Source of the DNA: Anaerolinea sp.
GTDB taxonomy: Bacteria > Chloroflexota > Anaerolineae > Anaerolineales > Anaerolineaceae
Reading direction: 5' to 3'
Length of the DNA: 64,000 nucleotides
NCBI GenBank assembly: GCA_029975055.1
Contig: JARKPU010000013.1
Location: 310,001-374,000 of the forward strand
This document shows, piece after piece, positions 34,518 through 44,511 of this stretch (position 1 is the stretch's first letter; each line of letters begins with the position of its first letter). The notes under the pieces are model-generated. The model did no database searches. It saw only the letters and a program-made list of their open reading frames with translations, and had not been told where the DNA came from. The translations under genes were made by a program, and so were the position numbers.

Positions 34518-36425
34518 ATGTACCGGATCGACTCATTGCTCTCGGCGCGGCTGTTCATCTCCCCACAGGTGGTTGGAGACCGGATCTTCTTCTTATCGAA
34601 TATGAGCGGTCACCTCAGCCTCTACGCCATCGACCACGGCGGCAGCGTGCCTGAGCCGCTCCTTCCGCCCAACCTGGCGCTGCAAAATCCACATCTAATT
34701 GGCGGGAACTCCTTCTTTGTGTTCCCGAAGCTGGGCAGAATCCTGGTGATGCTCGACCAGGACGGCGACGAGAACTACCAGCCGGTGGTGATCCCAATCG
34801 ACGGCGGCTACCCGGAGGTGATCTTCCAGGAAACGCTTGGCCGCAGCCGCGTGCACCTGGGCGATTGTGATATCGAGCGGAATATTGCCTATTTCAATGG
34901 CGAAGCCCGCGATAACCAGATGCAAACCGGTTACCGCGCCAACCTGGAGACGATGGAGATCGTCACGCTGGCTTCCAGCCTGTATGGGGCCTACCCGAAC
35001 GGCCACTCGAGCGACCACCGCAAGGTCGTCCTCGGCGACGGGTACACGGTGGGCGATAACGTGCTGTACCACTGGCAGGAAGGCAAGCAAGGGCTGGATC
35101 TTCTGTACGGCGTGCCAATCGAGAAGCGCAGCCCGGAGATGGAAGTCAAACCCAATGGCATCGGCTCGGTGAATTACACAGCCGACGGCAAGGGCCTGCT
35201 GGTGACCAGCGCGGTTTTCAATGACCAGTACGGGGCGGCCTACATCGACTTCAACACGCCCGGTAAGATGAGCGAAGTGCCCATCCGCGGGATCGTCCAC
35301 CAGGGTTCGGGCGAGCTGGAGTCGATTACAAAGCTCTACGGCGACCTCTACCTGGTGACGTATAACATCGACGGCTGCACCTGGATGTACGAAGGGAAAT
35401 TTGACGCGGCCGCCAGGGTATTGAACCTGGAGCGCGTGCTGGTGGGCAACCGCGCACCGCTGATGAACGGGATGGTGTTCTCGTGCAGCTATGATGAAAT
35501 TGGCGACCGGTACGCGCTGTCCTTCTCGACCGCCACTTCTCCGACGCAGATCTACACGATCGAAGGCAAGGATCGTTCGAAAGTCGTCTTGCACACGCGC
35601 GAGCGCGTGTTGGGGATTGCCCCCGGCTTGCTCTCGGCGGGTGAAGATGCCTCGTTCACTTCGTTTGACGGGCTGCGCGTTTCGGCGCGGCTCTACCTGC
35701 CCAATGAGGCGCTTGGGTTCAAGGGAAAACGCCCGGTGGTGTATTACATCCACGGCGGGCCGCAGGGGCAGGAACGGCCCGATTTCGCCTGGTTCTCGAT
35801 GCCTTTGATCCAATACCTCACGCTGAACGGGTTCGCTGTCTTTGTCCCCAATGTGCGCGGAAGCACCGGCTACGGGCTGGATTACACCAAACGGGTTGAC
35901 CGCGACTGGGGTGGGAAAGACCGCCTCGACCACGTGCATGCAATGAGCCTGTTGGCAAAAGACCCGCGCCTGGATGCTTCACGGGCCGGAGTGGTGGGGC
36001 GCTCTTACGGCGGTTACATGACCCTCACGATGGCTTCGCGGCATCCCGAGCTTTGGTCGGCGGCGGTGGATATGTTTGGCCCGTTCGACCTGCTTACCTT
36101 CCTGGAGCGCATCCCTGAGACGTGGAAGCCCTACTTCAAGATCGCTCTGGGAGACCCCGCCGAAGACCGCGAGTTCCTGCTGGACCGCTCGCCAAAGACG
36201 CATATCGACCAGATTACCTGCCCGCTGCTGGTGATCCAGGGCAAGAATGATCCGCGCGTGGTGGAACGCGAGTCGCGCGATTTGGTCGAATATCTGCGCT
36301 CGAAGGGCAAAACGGTGGATTACCTGATGTTCGAAAACGAAGGCCACGATGTGCTCAAGTATGAGAACCGGGTGCGCTGTTATGAGGCCATCACCGAGTT
36401 CTTCAGGCAATATCTGAAACCATAG
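34518..36425 (+). CDS. S9-family prolyl-oligopeptidase-like peptidase
   Basis: Serine peptidase of 635 residues. Residues 1-380 are a beta-propeller-like domain and the C-terminal 250 are an alpha/beta hydrolase. The nucleophile is in VVGRSYGGYMTL, the acid in QGKNDPRVV and the His in NEGHDVLK. No signal peptide. The ATG at 34518 has GAAAGG 5 nt before it; the ATG at 34512 touches that site. A cytosolic oligopeptidase or acylaminoacyl-peptidase role is likely. Confidence 0.92.
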   Translation: MYRIDSLLSARLFISPQVVGDRIFFLSNMSGHLSLYAIDHGGSVPEPLLPPNLALQNPHLIGGNSFFVFPKLGRILVMLDQDGDENYQPVVIPIDGGYPEVIFQETLGRSRVHLGDCDIERNIAYFNGEARDNQMQTGYRANLETMEIVTLASSLYGAYPNGHSSDHRKVVLGDGYTVGDNVLYHWQEGKQGLDLLYGVPIEKRSPEMEVKPNGIGSVNYTADGKGLLVTSAVFNDQYGAAYIDFNTPGKMSEVPIRGIVHQGSGELESITKLYGDLYLVTYNIDGCTWMYEGKFDAAARVLNLERVLVGNRAPLMNGMVFSCSYDEIGDRYALSFSTATSPTQIYTIEGKDRSKVVLHTRERVLGIAPGLLSAGEDASFTSFDGLRVSARLYLPNEALGFKGKRPVVYYIHGGPQGQERPDFAWFSMPLIQYLTLNGFAVFVPNVRGSTGYGLDYTKRVDRDWGGKDRLDHVHAMSLLAKDPRLDASRAGVVGRSYGGYMTLTMASRHPELWSAAVDMFGPFDLLTFLERIPETWKPYFKIALGDPAEDREFLLDRSPKTHIDQITCPLLVIQGKNDPRVVERESRDLVEYLRSKGKTVDYLMFENEGHDVLKYENRVRCYEAITEFFRQYLKP

Positions 36426-36433
36426 GAGGATCT

Positions 36434-37312
36434 TTGGGCTGGAACACGCACGGTACGCATGCCCAAGAAGGCGACCTGGTCCAACTGGTTGGATTAAGGC
36501 ACAAGAACTTCATTTTCCGCCTCCAAACGGGGGCGGAATTTCAATCTCATCGCGGGGTGATCCGCCATGACGATCTGATCGGCCAGCCGTGGGGATCGCA
36601 GGTGCTCAGCCACAACGGCAGCCCGTTCTTCCTTCTGCCGCCTTCTCTGGCGGACGTGCTGGCCAACACGAAGCGCAACACGCAGATTCTCTACCCCAAG
36701 GATGTCGGCTTTATCATGGTGATGATGGGGATTGGCCCCGGGATGCACGTGCTGGAAGCCGGAACGGGCTCCGGGGCGATGACCGGGGCGTTCGCCTTCC
36801 TGGTAGGCCCGCAGGGGCATGTGACATCCTATGAGGTGCGCCAGGAGATGCAAGACCTTGCGCGCAGGAACCTGCAACTGATCGGCCTTGAGGAGCGTGT
36901 GACGCTCAAGCTGCAAGATATCGGTGCCGGAATCGAGGAAAGCGGCGTGGATGCACTGTTCCTCGACCTGCCGAACCCGTGGGATTACCTGGCCCAGGTG
37001 AAAGCGGCGCTCAAGCCGGGCGGGACGTTTGCCTGCATCCTTCCGACGGCCAACCAGGTACAGCGCTTCCTCCAGGCGCTGCGCCAGTTCGACTTCGCAT
37101 TCATCGAAGTCTGCGAGACGTACCTGCGCTGGTATAAAGCCGTGGCCGATCGCTTCAGGCCGACCGACCGGATGGTGGGGCACACCGGCTACCTGGTGTT
37201 TGCCCGGCCCGTGCTGGTCGATAAAGACCATGCCAGCCTGGAACTGCTGGCTGAAGCCGGGCTTGAGTCGGAAGACTCTCTTGACGAACCGATTGATGGT
37301 GCGGAGCTGTAG
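36434..37312 (+). CDS. TrmI-like tRNA (adenine-58-N1) methyltransferase
   Basis: SAM-dependent methyltransferase of 292 residues. An N-terminal beta-rich domain (1-85) precedes a Rossmann domain with motif I VLEAGTGSGAMT and EVRQEM, then LDLPNPW and KPGGTFACILPTANQ, as in TrmI/TRM61 proteins. The first codon is TTG at 36434, with AGGAGG just before it and no in-frame ATG nearby. It follows the S9 peptidase after 8 bases. Confidence 0.88.
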   Translation: MGWNTHGTHAQEGDLVQLVGLRHKNFIFRLQTGAEFQSHRGVIRHDDLIGQPWGSQVLSHNGSPFFLLPPSLADVLANTKRNTQILYPKDVGFIMVMMGIGPGMHVLEAGTGSGAMTGAFAFLVGPQGHVTSYEVRQEMQDLARRNLQLIGLEERVTLKLQDIGAGIEESGVDALFLDLPNPWDYLAQVKAALKPGGTFACILPTANQVQRFLQALRQFDFAFIEVCETYLRWYKAVADRFRPTDRMVGHTGYLVFARPVLVDKDHASLELLAEAGLESEDSLDEPIDGAEL

Positions 37313-37912
37313 TTGGAACCTGGCGAGCTGGATCACCTGACAGAGCAAGACATTGCCCAGGCGCTGCGAAAAGCGCAAATGGCAGCTTCGGGGCAAACCG
37401 GGCCCGGTTCCTTCAGGCCTGCTTCTGTGCTCATTCCGTTATTCCGGCAAGAGGACCACTGGCACCTGGTATTCACCCGCCGCACAGAGCATGTAGAGAA
37501 CCATAAGGGGCAGGTTTCGTTCCCGGGCGGAGCGGCGGATGACGGAGACGGTGATGCGGTGCAGACAGCTCTGCGGGAGACCTTTGAGGAAATCGGCATC
37601 CCACCGGATTGCGTGCGCGTGCTCGGCCAGATGGCTCCAATGGCGACCGTCACAGGGTTTTGCATCACGCCGGTGGTTGGCGTGGTCTGCTGGCCTTATG
37701 CGTTGAAACCGGCAGAGGTTGAAGTGCAGCGGGTGTTCACCGTTCCACTCGCCTGGCTGGCCGACCCGAATCACCGCTCGATGCGGCCACACACCCGCCG
37801 CGATGGCAGCACCGATTTGGTCGTCTTCTTCGACAGGTATGATGACGAGTTGATCTGGGGGGTGACCGGCACGATCACCGTCGAATTTATCCGTCTGCTG
37901 CTTGAAGGATAA
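37313..37912 (+). CDS. Nudix hydrolase (CoA pyrophosphatase-like)
   Basis: Protein of 199 residues with the Nudix signature RETFEEIGI and the preceding GQVSFPGGAADDGDGDAVQTAL, close to the NUDT7/YeaB CoA-pyrophosphatase pattern (QVSFPGG). The first codon is TTG right after the trmI stop, with GGAG about 10 nt upstream. Substrate inferred from the family only. Confidence 0.85.
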   Translation: MEPGELDHLTEQDIAQALRKAQMAASGQTGPGSFRPASVLIPLFRQEDHWHLVFTRRTEHVENHKGQVSFPGGAADDGDGDAVQTALRETFEEIGIPPDCVRVLGQMAPMATVTGFCITPVVGVVCWPYALKPAEVEVQRVFTVPLAWLADPNHRSMRPHTRRDGSTDLVVFFDRYDDELIWGVTGTITVEFIRLLLEG

Positions 37913-37917
37913 AAAAA

Positions 37918-37943
37918 GCCCCGGGTTCAACGCCCGGGGCTTT
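37918..37943. terminator. Bidirectional intrinsic terminator
   Basis: An 8-bp stem GCCCCGGG (37918-37925)/CCCGGGGC (37933-37940) has seven A before and three T after. It separates the convergent Nudix gene and the L25 gene; the A run gives the better U tract for the leftward gene. Confidence 0.85.
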
Positions 37944-37965
37944 CCAATTCGGAGTGAAAGGAGGC

Positions 37966-38607
37966 TTAGGCTTCCTCTTCTTCCTCTTCCTTCTTGCCGC
38001 GTTCGATCACTTCCGGTTCGGCGAGTTCACCCTCGGCAGCCACAGGCTCCACTTCTTCCCTGGTGGCCGAGACAACCGCAACGACCTCGTCCATGTCTTC
38101 GAGGATCTCCACTTCCTTCGCGACATTCAAGTCGCGAACGTGGATGGAATCACCGATATGCGCAAGGGCGGAGATATCGACGACGATGCGCTCGGGCAGG
38201 TACTGCGGCAGCGATTCGACTTCCACTTCGGTCAGGTTCTGCACCACGACGCCGTTGTAATCTTTCACGGCCGGGGATACGCCCTCGAAGTGAATCGCCA
38301 CAGTTGTGCGAATCTTTTCGGTGAGGGAAACCACCTGGAAATCGACGTGCAGGAACTTGTTGCGCAGGTAGTCTTTTTGCTTTTCGCGCACCAGGGCCGC
38401 ATGAGTCTGACCTTCCAGGTCGATGTTGATCAACGTGCTCGAAGACAGGCCCGAAAGGATCAGGTTGGCCGAGTGAGCATCCAGGCTGATGGGGGTTGAG
38501 GGGATGTTGTGGCCGTACATGACGGCGGGGAGAAAACCCTCACGGCGGAGGGATTTGGCAGTCTGTTTGGTAGACCGCCGGGTGGCTTTCAGAACGATCT
38601 TGTCCAT
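37966..38607 (-). CDS. rplY: 50S ribosomal protein L25 (TL5/CTC type)
   Basis: 5S-rRNA-binding protein of 213 residues with the N-terminal L25 domain (about 1-90: ATRRSTKQTAKSLRREGFLPAVMYG) and the C-terminal TL5 domain (to about 185), then a very acidic tail (KKEEEEEEA). This two-domain form is that of the general-stress CTC protein. The ATG at 38607 has GGAAGGAACC before it. It has a strong promoter and a 130-nt leader. Confidence 0.95.
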   Translation of the reverse strand: MDKIVLKATRRSTKQTAKSLRREGFLPAVMYGHNIPSTPISLDAHSANLILSGLSSSTLINIDLEGQTHAALVREKQKDYLRNKFLHVDFQVVSLTEKIRTTVAIHFEGVSPAVKDYNGVVVQNLTEVEVESLPQYLPERIVVDISALAHIGDSIHVRDLNVAKEVEILEDMDEVVAVVSATREEVEPVAAEGELAEPEVIERGKKEEEEEEA

Positions 38608-38744
38608 GGTTCCTTCCGTAGAGCGCCTCTCACTCCTCAAGGGAGCTACCCTCACTCTGTTGGAATATTGGTTTTTATTTTTTACCGGTGCAGATCGAAT
38701 CGAGAGGCAGGGAAAACTGGCCTGACCGGCTTACACGAGGCCCG

Positions 38745-38773
38745 ATTGTAAACCGGTTGGCGCAGACTGTCAA
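38745..38773 (-). promoter_or_regulatory. Promoter of rplY
   Basis: On the minus strand TTGACA (38773-38768) and TACAAT (38750-38745) are separated by 17 bp. The transcript would have about 130 nt before the ATG, with a direct repeat of GAGTGAG near the ribosome site. It lies just after the sdhD-like stop. Confidence 0.8.
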
Positions 38774-38784
38774 GCGCTTTACCA

Positions 38785-39150
38785 TCAACCCCGCCCGGCG
38801 ATGGTGAAGATCAACCAGGCGCCGTAAGCCACGGCCGCGACGCCTGCCACGGAAAGCAGCGCGGTGGCGGCTTTCAGGATTGGCTCGGATGGATTCAGAT
38901 CCAGCAGAATGCTGCGCAGGCCGATGAAGGAATGCGTCACGACGGTGACGAGGAAGATGATCTCCATCGCGACTACGTAAGGGATCTGGTAGTAGCGGAC
39001 GACATCGGCGTAGGTGAGCAATCCGCCCGGCGCGACCATATGGTTCATAACAAAATGAACGCCGAGCACCACGAGGATCAACACCCCCGCGATGATCTTG
39101 ACTAACCACAACCATGCGCCTTCACGTGCTTTTGGGGTAGATGCGGCCAT
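38785..39150 (-). CDS. SdhD-like cytochrome b membrane subunit
   Basis: Membrane anchor of 121 residues with three helices (IIAGVLILVVLGVHFVMNHM, YVVAMEIIFLVTVVTHSFIG, ATALLSVAGVAAVAYGAWLIF in outline). THSFIGLRSILLDL carries the HxxxGxR motif and a candidate heme His. It is the last gene of the glpK unit, 11 bp after the SdhC-like gene. No SdhA is present. Confidence 0.85.
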   Translation of the reverse strand: MAASTPKAREGAWLWLVKIIAGVLILVVLGVHFVMNHMVAPGGLLTYADVVRYYQIPYVVAMEIIFLVTVVTHSFIGLRSILLDLNPSEPILKAATALLSVAGVAAVAYGAWLIFTIAGRG

Positions 39151-39161
39151 TCCTCACCTCC

Positions 39162-39548
39162 TCAGGCTACAAAGAACATCACATAAGCGAAGGCGGCAGT
39201 GCCAATGGCGGCTAACGCCATCAGCATCCAGAAGACTTGCCGCTGGATCGTCACCCCGATGCCGAAGGTGGTGAGCACCACGCGCAGGCCGTTCAAGCCG
39301 TGGATCAGCCCGGCAGCGATTACCAGCAGCTCGCCGAACTTCACCACGGGCTGGCGGGCGAATTCGAGGAAGGTGTCATAGCCCTCAGCACCTTTGGTAA
39401 GGTTGCTGAGGACAACCAGGTGCAGCACCAGGTAGAAGGTGAGTCCCAGCGCAGTGATGCGGTTGAGGATGAAGGCCCAGGTGCCAGGCTGCCGGTGGCG
39501 CGGGTCGAACCAATACAGGAATTTCTTCGGAGAAGGTTGGTTTTCCAT
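39162..39548 (-). CDS. SdhC-like cytochrome b membrane subunit
   Basis: Membrane anchor of 128 residues with three helices. NRITALGLTFYLVLHLVVL carries the family RxTG-like and His motif, and GLIHGLNGLRVVLTTFG carries HxxxGxR. The N-terminal tail is polar. It is 11 bp after the SdhB-like gene and 11 bp before the SdhD-like gene. Quinone binding probably sits at the SdhB-SdhC-SdhD interface (family knowledge). Confidence 0.87.
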   Translation of the reverse strand: MENQPSPKKFLYWFDPRHRQPGTWAFILNRITALGLTFYLVLHLVVLSNLTKGAEGYDTFLEFARQPVVKFGELLVIAAGLIHGLNGLRVVLTTFGIGVTIQRQVFWMLMALAAIGTAAFAYVMFFVA

Positions 39549-39559
39549 GGGGCCAATCC

Positions 39560-40297
39560 TTATTTTGCCAGTCCGAACAGCCGTTTGATGCGCCGGCCGA
39601 TCACCTTGCGGCGCAAGTCCATGATGCGCCAGGCCGGGTCAACGTTCGAGGGGCAAACTGCCGTGCACTCAAAACCGCTGTGGCACCGCCAAACGCCATC
39701 GGCGCCGTCCATCTTCTCGAGCAACCCGGCATGGCCCGTCAGCGAAAAGGCTTGCTGCGCAGCCGCCAGGACGGCCGGCCCCTGATATTCCGGTGTGGTG
39801 ACGGCCACCGGGCAGGCGCTGATGCAGCAACCGCACTCGATGCAATCTGCCAGGCGCTCGTAGGCGGGGTCGGCCTGCTCGAACAGGCCTTTCTCGTAAG
39901 GCAGAGCGGACCCGCGCACCGGCACCACCTGAGGGGCGCAGGTTTCTTCCATGCGCGTGTAGAAGGTGCTCATATCCACGCTCAGATCGCTGATCACCGG
40001 AAAGTTCCGCAAAGGCTCAACCTTGACCTTCCCGCCATTGCTGGTGACCGAGCGGATGGGGGTGATGCAGGTGAGTTTTTCGACGCCGTTGACGAGCATT
40101 CCGCAAGCCCCGCAGGTGGAATGGTGGCAGGCATGGCGGAACACCAGGCTGCGGTCATGAAAAGCCCAGATCCGCTCGACGCCGTCCAACACATATTCGT
40201 CTGGATCGACTTCGAGTTGGAAGGACTGGAAATGCGGCGGCTGCTCGCCCTTTCTGCGCGAAACGATGAAAGTGACGGTCCAGCGTTCATGGCTCAT
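39560..40297 (-). CDS. SdhB-like iron-sulfur subunit coupled to GlpA
   Basis: Fe-S electron-transfer subunit of 245 residues. [2Fe-2S] ligands are Cys57, Cys62, Cys65 and Cys77. The C-terminal part holds CIECGCCISACP (Cys152, 155, 158, 162) and CHSGFECTAVCP (Cys205, 211, 215), giving the [4Fe-4S] and [3Fe-4S] clusters of SdhB/FrdB. The start overlaps the GlpA stop by 4 bases (40294-40297), so the two are translationally coupled. Such a subunit normally receives electrons from SdhA/FrdA; here the flavoprotein next door is GlpA-like. GlpC proteins have a different CCG-domain layout. Confidence 0.9.
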   Translation of the reverse strand: MSHERWTVTFIVSRRKGEQPPHFQSFQLEVDPDEYVLDGVERIWAFHDRSLVFRHACHHSTCGACGMLVNGVEKLTCITPIRSVTSNGGKVKVEPLRNFPVISDLSVDMSTFYTRMEETCAPQVVPVRGSALPYEKGLFEQADPAYERLADCIECGCCISACPVAVTTPEYQGPAVLAAAQQAFSLTGHAGLLEKMDGADGVWRCHSGFECTAVCPSNVDPAWRIMDLRRKVIGRRIKRLFGLAK

Positions 40298-41478
40298 GGG
40301 CGGCCTCCGTTGGGCGTGTAGTAATCACGGTAAGAACGTAAAGCGTATGCGTGCGTCTCGCATGCGATGGAGAGACCAAGCTTCTTGCAGACGAGGTCGG
40401 CGGTCTTCTCGGCCATCACGCGGCAGGTGGTGGCCTTGCCGCCGGTGATGGTCACCAGGCCGTCAATTCCGTCTGCTTCAAGATGGTCGAAGCACTTGAA
40501 GGTGCGCGCCAGGCTGCGGCCCGACTGGCCCTTTCCGACCAGCGGCCTGGCCGACATATAGGCTCCACGCATCCGGCAGCCGGCGACGCCTGGCACCAGT
40601 GCGACGGCATCGCTGTACATTTGTTGAACCTGTTCATCCTCGACCGGGATGTAATCCACGTCCTCAGCCTCATACGATGTTGTGCCGATGACCATCATGC
40701 GCCGCTGCGGGATGATGATATCGCCGTCACTTGGCGGGGTGAGGCGGTTGATCGGCCGGTTGATCAGGCGCCGGTCATAGGCTACCATCACACCGGGCGT
40801 GGGCGTAACGTTTACCTGCGCGCCCGACCCGGCCAGCACCTTGCCGGCCCAGGCGCCGGTGGCGTTCACCACCAAATCTCCGTGAACCTCGCGGGTGGAA
40901 CCGTCGGTCCGGTTGAGTACCCGAACGCCCTTCACCCGGCGCTGGCCATCGAAAACCAGGACCTGCGCCTCGTGATAGGGGTGGAACTGTGCCCCAAAGT
41001 ACCTGCCCGAGGCGGCAAAAGCCAGCGCAAGGCGCAGCGGATCGAAGGAACCATCCGGCACGGTGAAGACGGTGAGAACCTTGGGGTTGAGGTTAGGCTC
41101 CAGGCGCAGGGCTTCTTGTGGTGAAATTTGCTCGATTTCGATGCCGCACGCCGCAGCGCCTTCGGCGAACCGGGGCGCATACGCCGCGTCTTCTTCCGTG
41201 AGGGCCACGAACAGCCCGCCGTTAAATTCGATGCATTGGCGGGCAATCTTACGCAGGATGATGTTTTCCTGGATGCATTCCACCGCCGACTCCTGGTCGC
41301 TGACACAGTAACGCCCACCGCTGTGCAGCAGGCCGTGTGTGCGGCCTGAGGTCCCCGAGGCTATCTCGCCGCGCTCGATGACGGTGACATCCATGCCGCG
41401 CCTTGCCAGGTCATAGGCCAAGGCACAGCCAGTGAAACCTGCTCCGATGACGATGATATGAGGTTTTGAAAATGCCAT
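40294..41478 (-). CDS. glpA: GlpA-like glycerol-3-phosphate dehydrogenase flavoprotein
   Basis: FAD enzyme of the DAO family, 394 residues. The dinucleotide motif is VIGAGFTGCALA (8-19), then the GlpA hallmark SGTSGRTHGLLHSGGRY and ECIQENIILRKIARQC. VNATGAWAGKV and TITGGKATTCRVMAEKTADLVC are typical of G3P dehydrogenase. E. coli GlpA (about 540) has an extra C-terminal BFD-type [2Fe-2S] domain, missing here. It follows glpK by 69 bp and overlaps the SdhB-like gene, so it would convert glycerol-3-phosphate to dihydroxyacetone phosphate and pass electrons to the SdhBCD-like module (inference). Confidence 0.9.
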   Translation of the reverse strand: MAFSKPHIIVIGAGFTGCALAYDLARRGMDVTVIERGEIASGTSGRTHGLLHSGGRYCVSDQESAVECIQENIILRKIARQCIEFNGGLFVALTEEDAAYAPRFAEGAAACGIEIEQISPQEALRLEPNLNPKVLTVFTVPDGSFDPLRLALAFAASGRYFGAQFHPYHEAQVLVFDGQRRVKGVRVLNRTDGSTREVHGDLVVNATGAWAGKVLAGSGAQVNVTPTPGVMVAYDRRLINRPINRLTPPSDGDIIIPQRRMMVIGTTSYEAEDVDYIPVEDEQVQQMYSDAVALVPGVAGCRMRGAYMSARPLVGKGQSGRSLARTFKCFDHLEADGIDGLVTITGGKATTCRVMAEKTADLVCKKLGLSIACETHAYALRSYRDYYTPNGGRP

Positions 41479-41547
41479 GCTGTTTTCCGATCCAATTTAA
41501 TGAAGAACCGGGATCCCGGCGATTCGGCATTCACCGCTAAGATAATG

Positions 41548-43044
<1,497 letters not shown>

Positions 43045-43085
43045 AGAATCCTCCTGTTTTGCGGTAACCTGGGAAACCATGGATT

Positions 43086-43091
43086 ATTATA
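43086..43091 (-). promoter_or_regulatory. -10 box for glpK
   Basis: TATAAT on the minus strand, about 42 nt before the preferred TTG start. No good -35 box is seen at 17 bp. Confidence 0.4.
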
Positions 43092-43182
43092 GATTATGTT
43101 ACACTAACAAAGCCTGATTCAACAGGAATTACCCGCAGCTTTTTCAAAACAGATTAAACCGGAAATAGGGAGGAAGATCAAC

Positions 43183-44493
43183 ATGGGAAGCACGCCTGTG
43201 TCTGTTCCGTGGGGCAAGGAATCGATCTCGCTCCAACTGCCCGAAGGATGGCGATTGGCCGGCATGCCGGAACCCTCATCGGTGCCGCCTGTGGCGGATG
43301 TGGCCGAAGAAGTGAAGCGCAGCCTTGCGGAGCCGATAGGCGCCGGTAGGTTGGGGGCGCTGGCGAGGCCGGGAATGCGCATAGCCATTGTGGTTGATGA
43401 TTCCAGCCGCCCGACGCCCGTCAAGAAGATCATGCCGATTTTGCTGGCCGAGCTAGACAAAGCCGGCGTAGAAAGCGATTGCCTGACGGTGGTGCCCGCT
43501 CTCGGCGTGCACCGGGGTATGGAAGAAGCCGAACTGGCCGGGCGGCTGGGCGAGGGGATCATCCCCGGCTTGAAATGGGAAAACCCCGATTGCGACGACC
43601 CCGAAAAGATGTCTTTCCTCGGCACGACCAGCCGGGGAACCCCGGTTTGGATCAATAAAACCGTGGCAGAAGCCGACCTGGTGATTTCGATTGGCTGTAT
43701 CGAGCCGCACATCATCGCCAGTTTTGGCGGGGGATACAAAAATATCCTCCCCGGTGTGGCCGGACGCGTTTCGATTGCGCATAACCATGCACTCAACTGC
43801 TCTCCGGCCACGTTCAATAATGTGGGCAGGGCCATCGAAAAGAATCCGATGCGGCTCGACCTGGAAGAGGCCGGGCGGATGTTAAAACCGCAGGTTTACA
43901 TCATCAATGCCATTCTGAATTATCGCCAGGAAGTGGTGCGCATTGTCTCCGGCGACCCGATCGAATCTCACCGCGCCGGGGTGAAGGTCAGCGCCGGCCT
44001 GTATGGGGCAAAAGTGGAGAGGCCGGCCGACGTAGTCATCACCGACTCGCATCCGATGGATATTGACCTGCGGCAGGGCGTCAAGGCGCTGGCGAACACC
44101 ATCCGGGCTGTGAAACCCGGCGGTGTGTTGATTACCTTTGTGCGCGCAGAAGAGGGCACGGGGGTGTTTGGCCTGGCCAACCGGAAACTCCCGCTTGGGA
44201 AAGGCGGCTTGAAGCTTCTCTCGCCGGTGCTTCTCCCGCTGGTTCCGAAGCTCAAACTGAAGGGCATGGGAGAGGAAGACCGGTTTTTCCTGTATTTTGC
44301 TCTGCAGGCCATGCGGCACGCGACGCTCCTGATGTATGGGCCAACGATCCCAGAGGTGAACCAGAAAAACCTGGTCTTCGTGGATTTCGTCCAGCAGCCC
44401 TCGCAGGCCATCGAACTGGCCAGGCAGCGCTTCCCGAAGAAAGCAGATGTGCTCGTCTTCCCGCATGGAGGGATCACTTACCCGGATATGTAG
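43183..44493 (+). CDS. LarA-family (nickel-pincer lactate racemase-like) protein
   Basis: Protein of 436 residues of the LarA superfamily. DDSSRPTP is the family phosphate loop, and residues placed like the Ni-pincer ligands are His110 (GVHRG), His176 (EPHIIASFGGGYKNILPG), Lys186 and His200 (AHNH). LarA isomerises 2-hydroxy acids, using a Ni-pincer nucleotide made by LarBCE. Those genes are absent from this window, so cofactor and substrate are uncertain. Preceded by GGGAGG. Divergent from glpK. Confidence 0.85.
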   Translation: MGSTPVSVPWGKESISLQLPEGWRLAGMPEPSSVPPVADVAEEVKRSLAEPIGAGRLGALARPGMRIAIVVDDSSRPTPVKKIMPILLAELDKAGVESDCLTVVPALGVHRGMEEAELAGRLGEGIIPGLKWENPDCDDPEKMSFLGTTSRGTPVWINKTVAEADLVISIGCIEPHIIASFGGGYKNILPGVAGRVSIAHNHALNCSPATFNNVGRAIEKNPMRLDLEEAGRMLKPQVYIINAILNYRQEVVRIVSGDPIESHRAGVKVSAGLYGAKVERPADVVITDSHPMDIDLRQGVKALANTIRAVKPGGVLITFVRAEEGTGVFGLANRKLPLGKGGLKLLSPVLLPLVPKLKLKGMGEEDRFFLYFALQAMRHATLLMYGPTIPEVNQKNLVFVDFVQQPSQAIELARQRFPKKADVLVFPHGGITYPDM

Positions 44494-44511
44494 ATCTGCC
44501 TCAAGTGAAGA

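Noticed and set aside
38785..40297. Ordinary succinate dehydrogenase
   Set aside because: No SdhA; the flavoprotein that overlaps sdhB is of the GlpA family and the operon starts with glycerol kinase.
41508..41519. Perfect palindrome CCGGGATCCCGG between glpK and glpA
   Set aside because: No loop and no T run; it would not fold into a terminator, and chance occurrence is likely.
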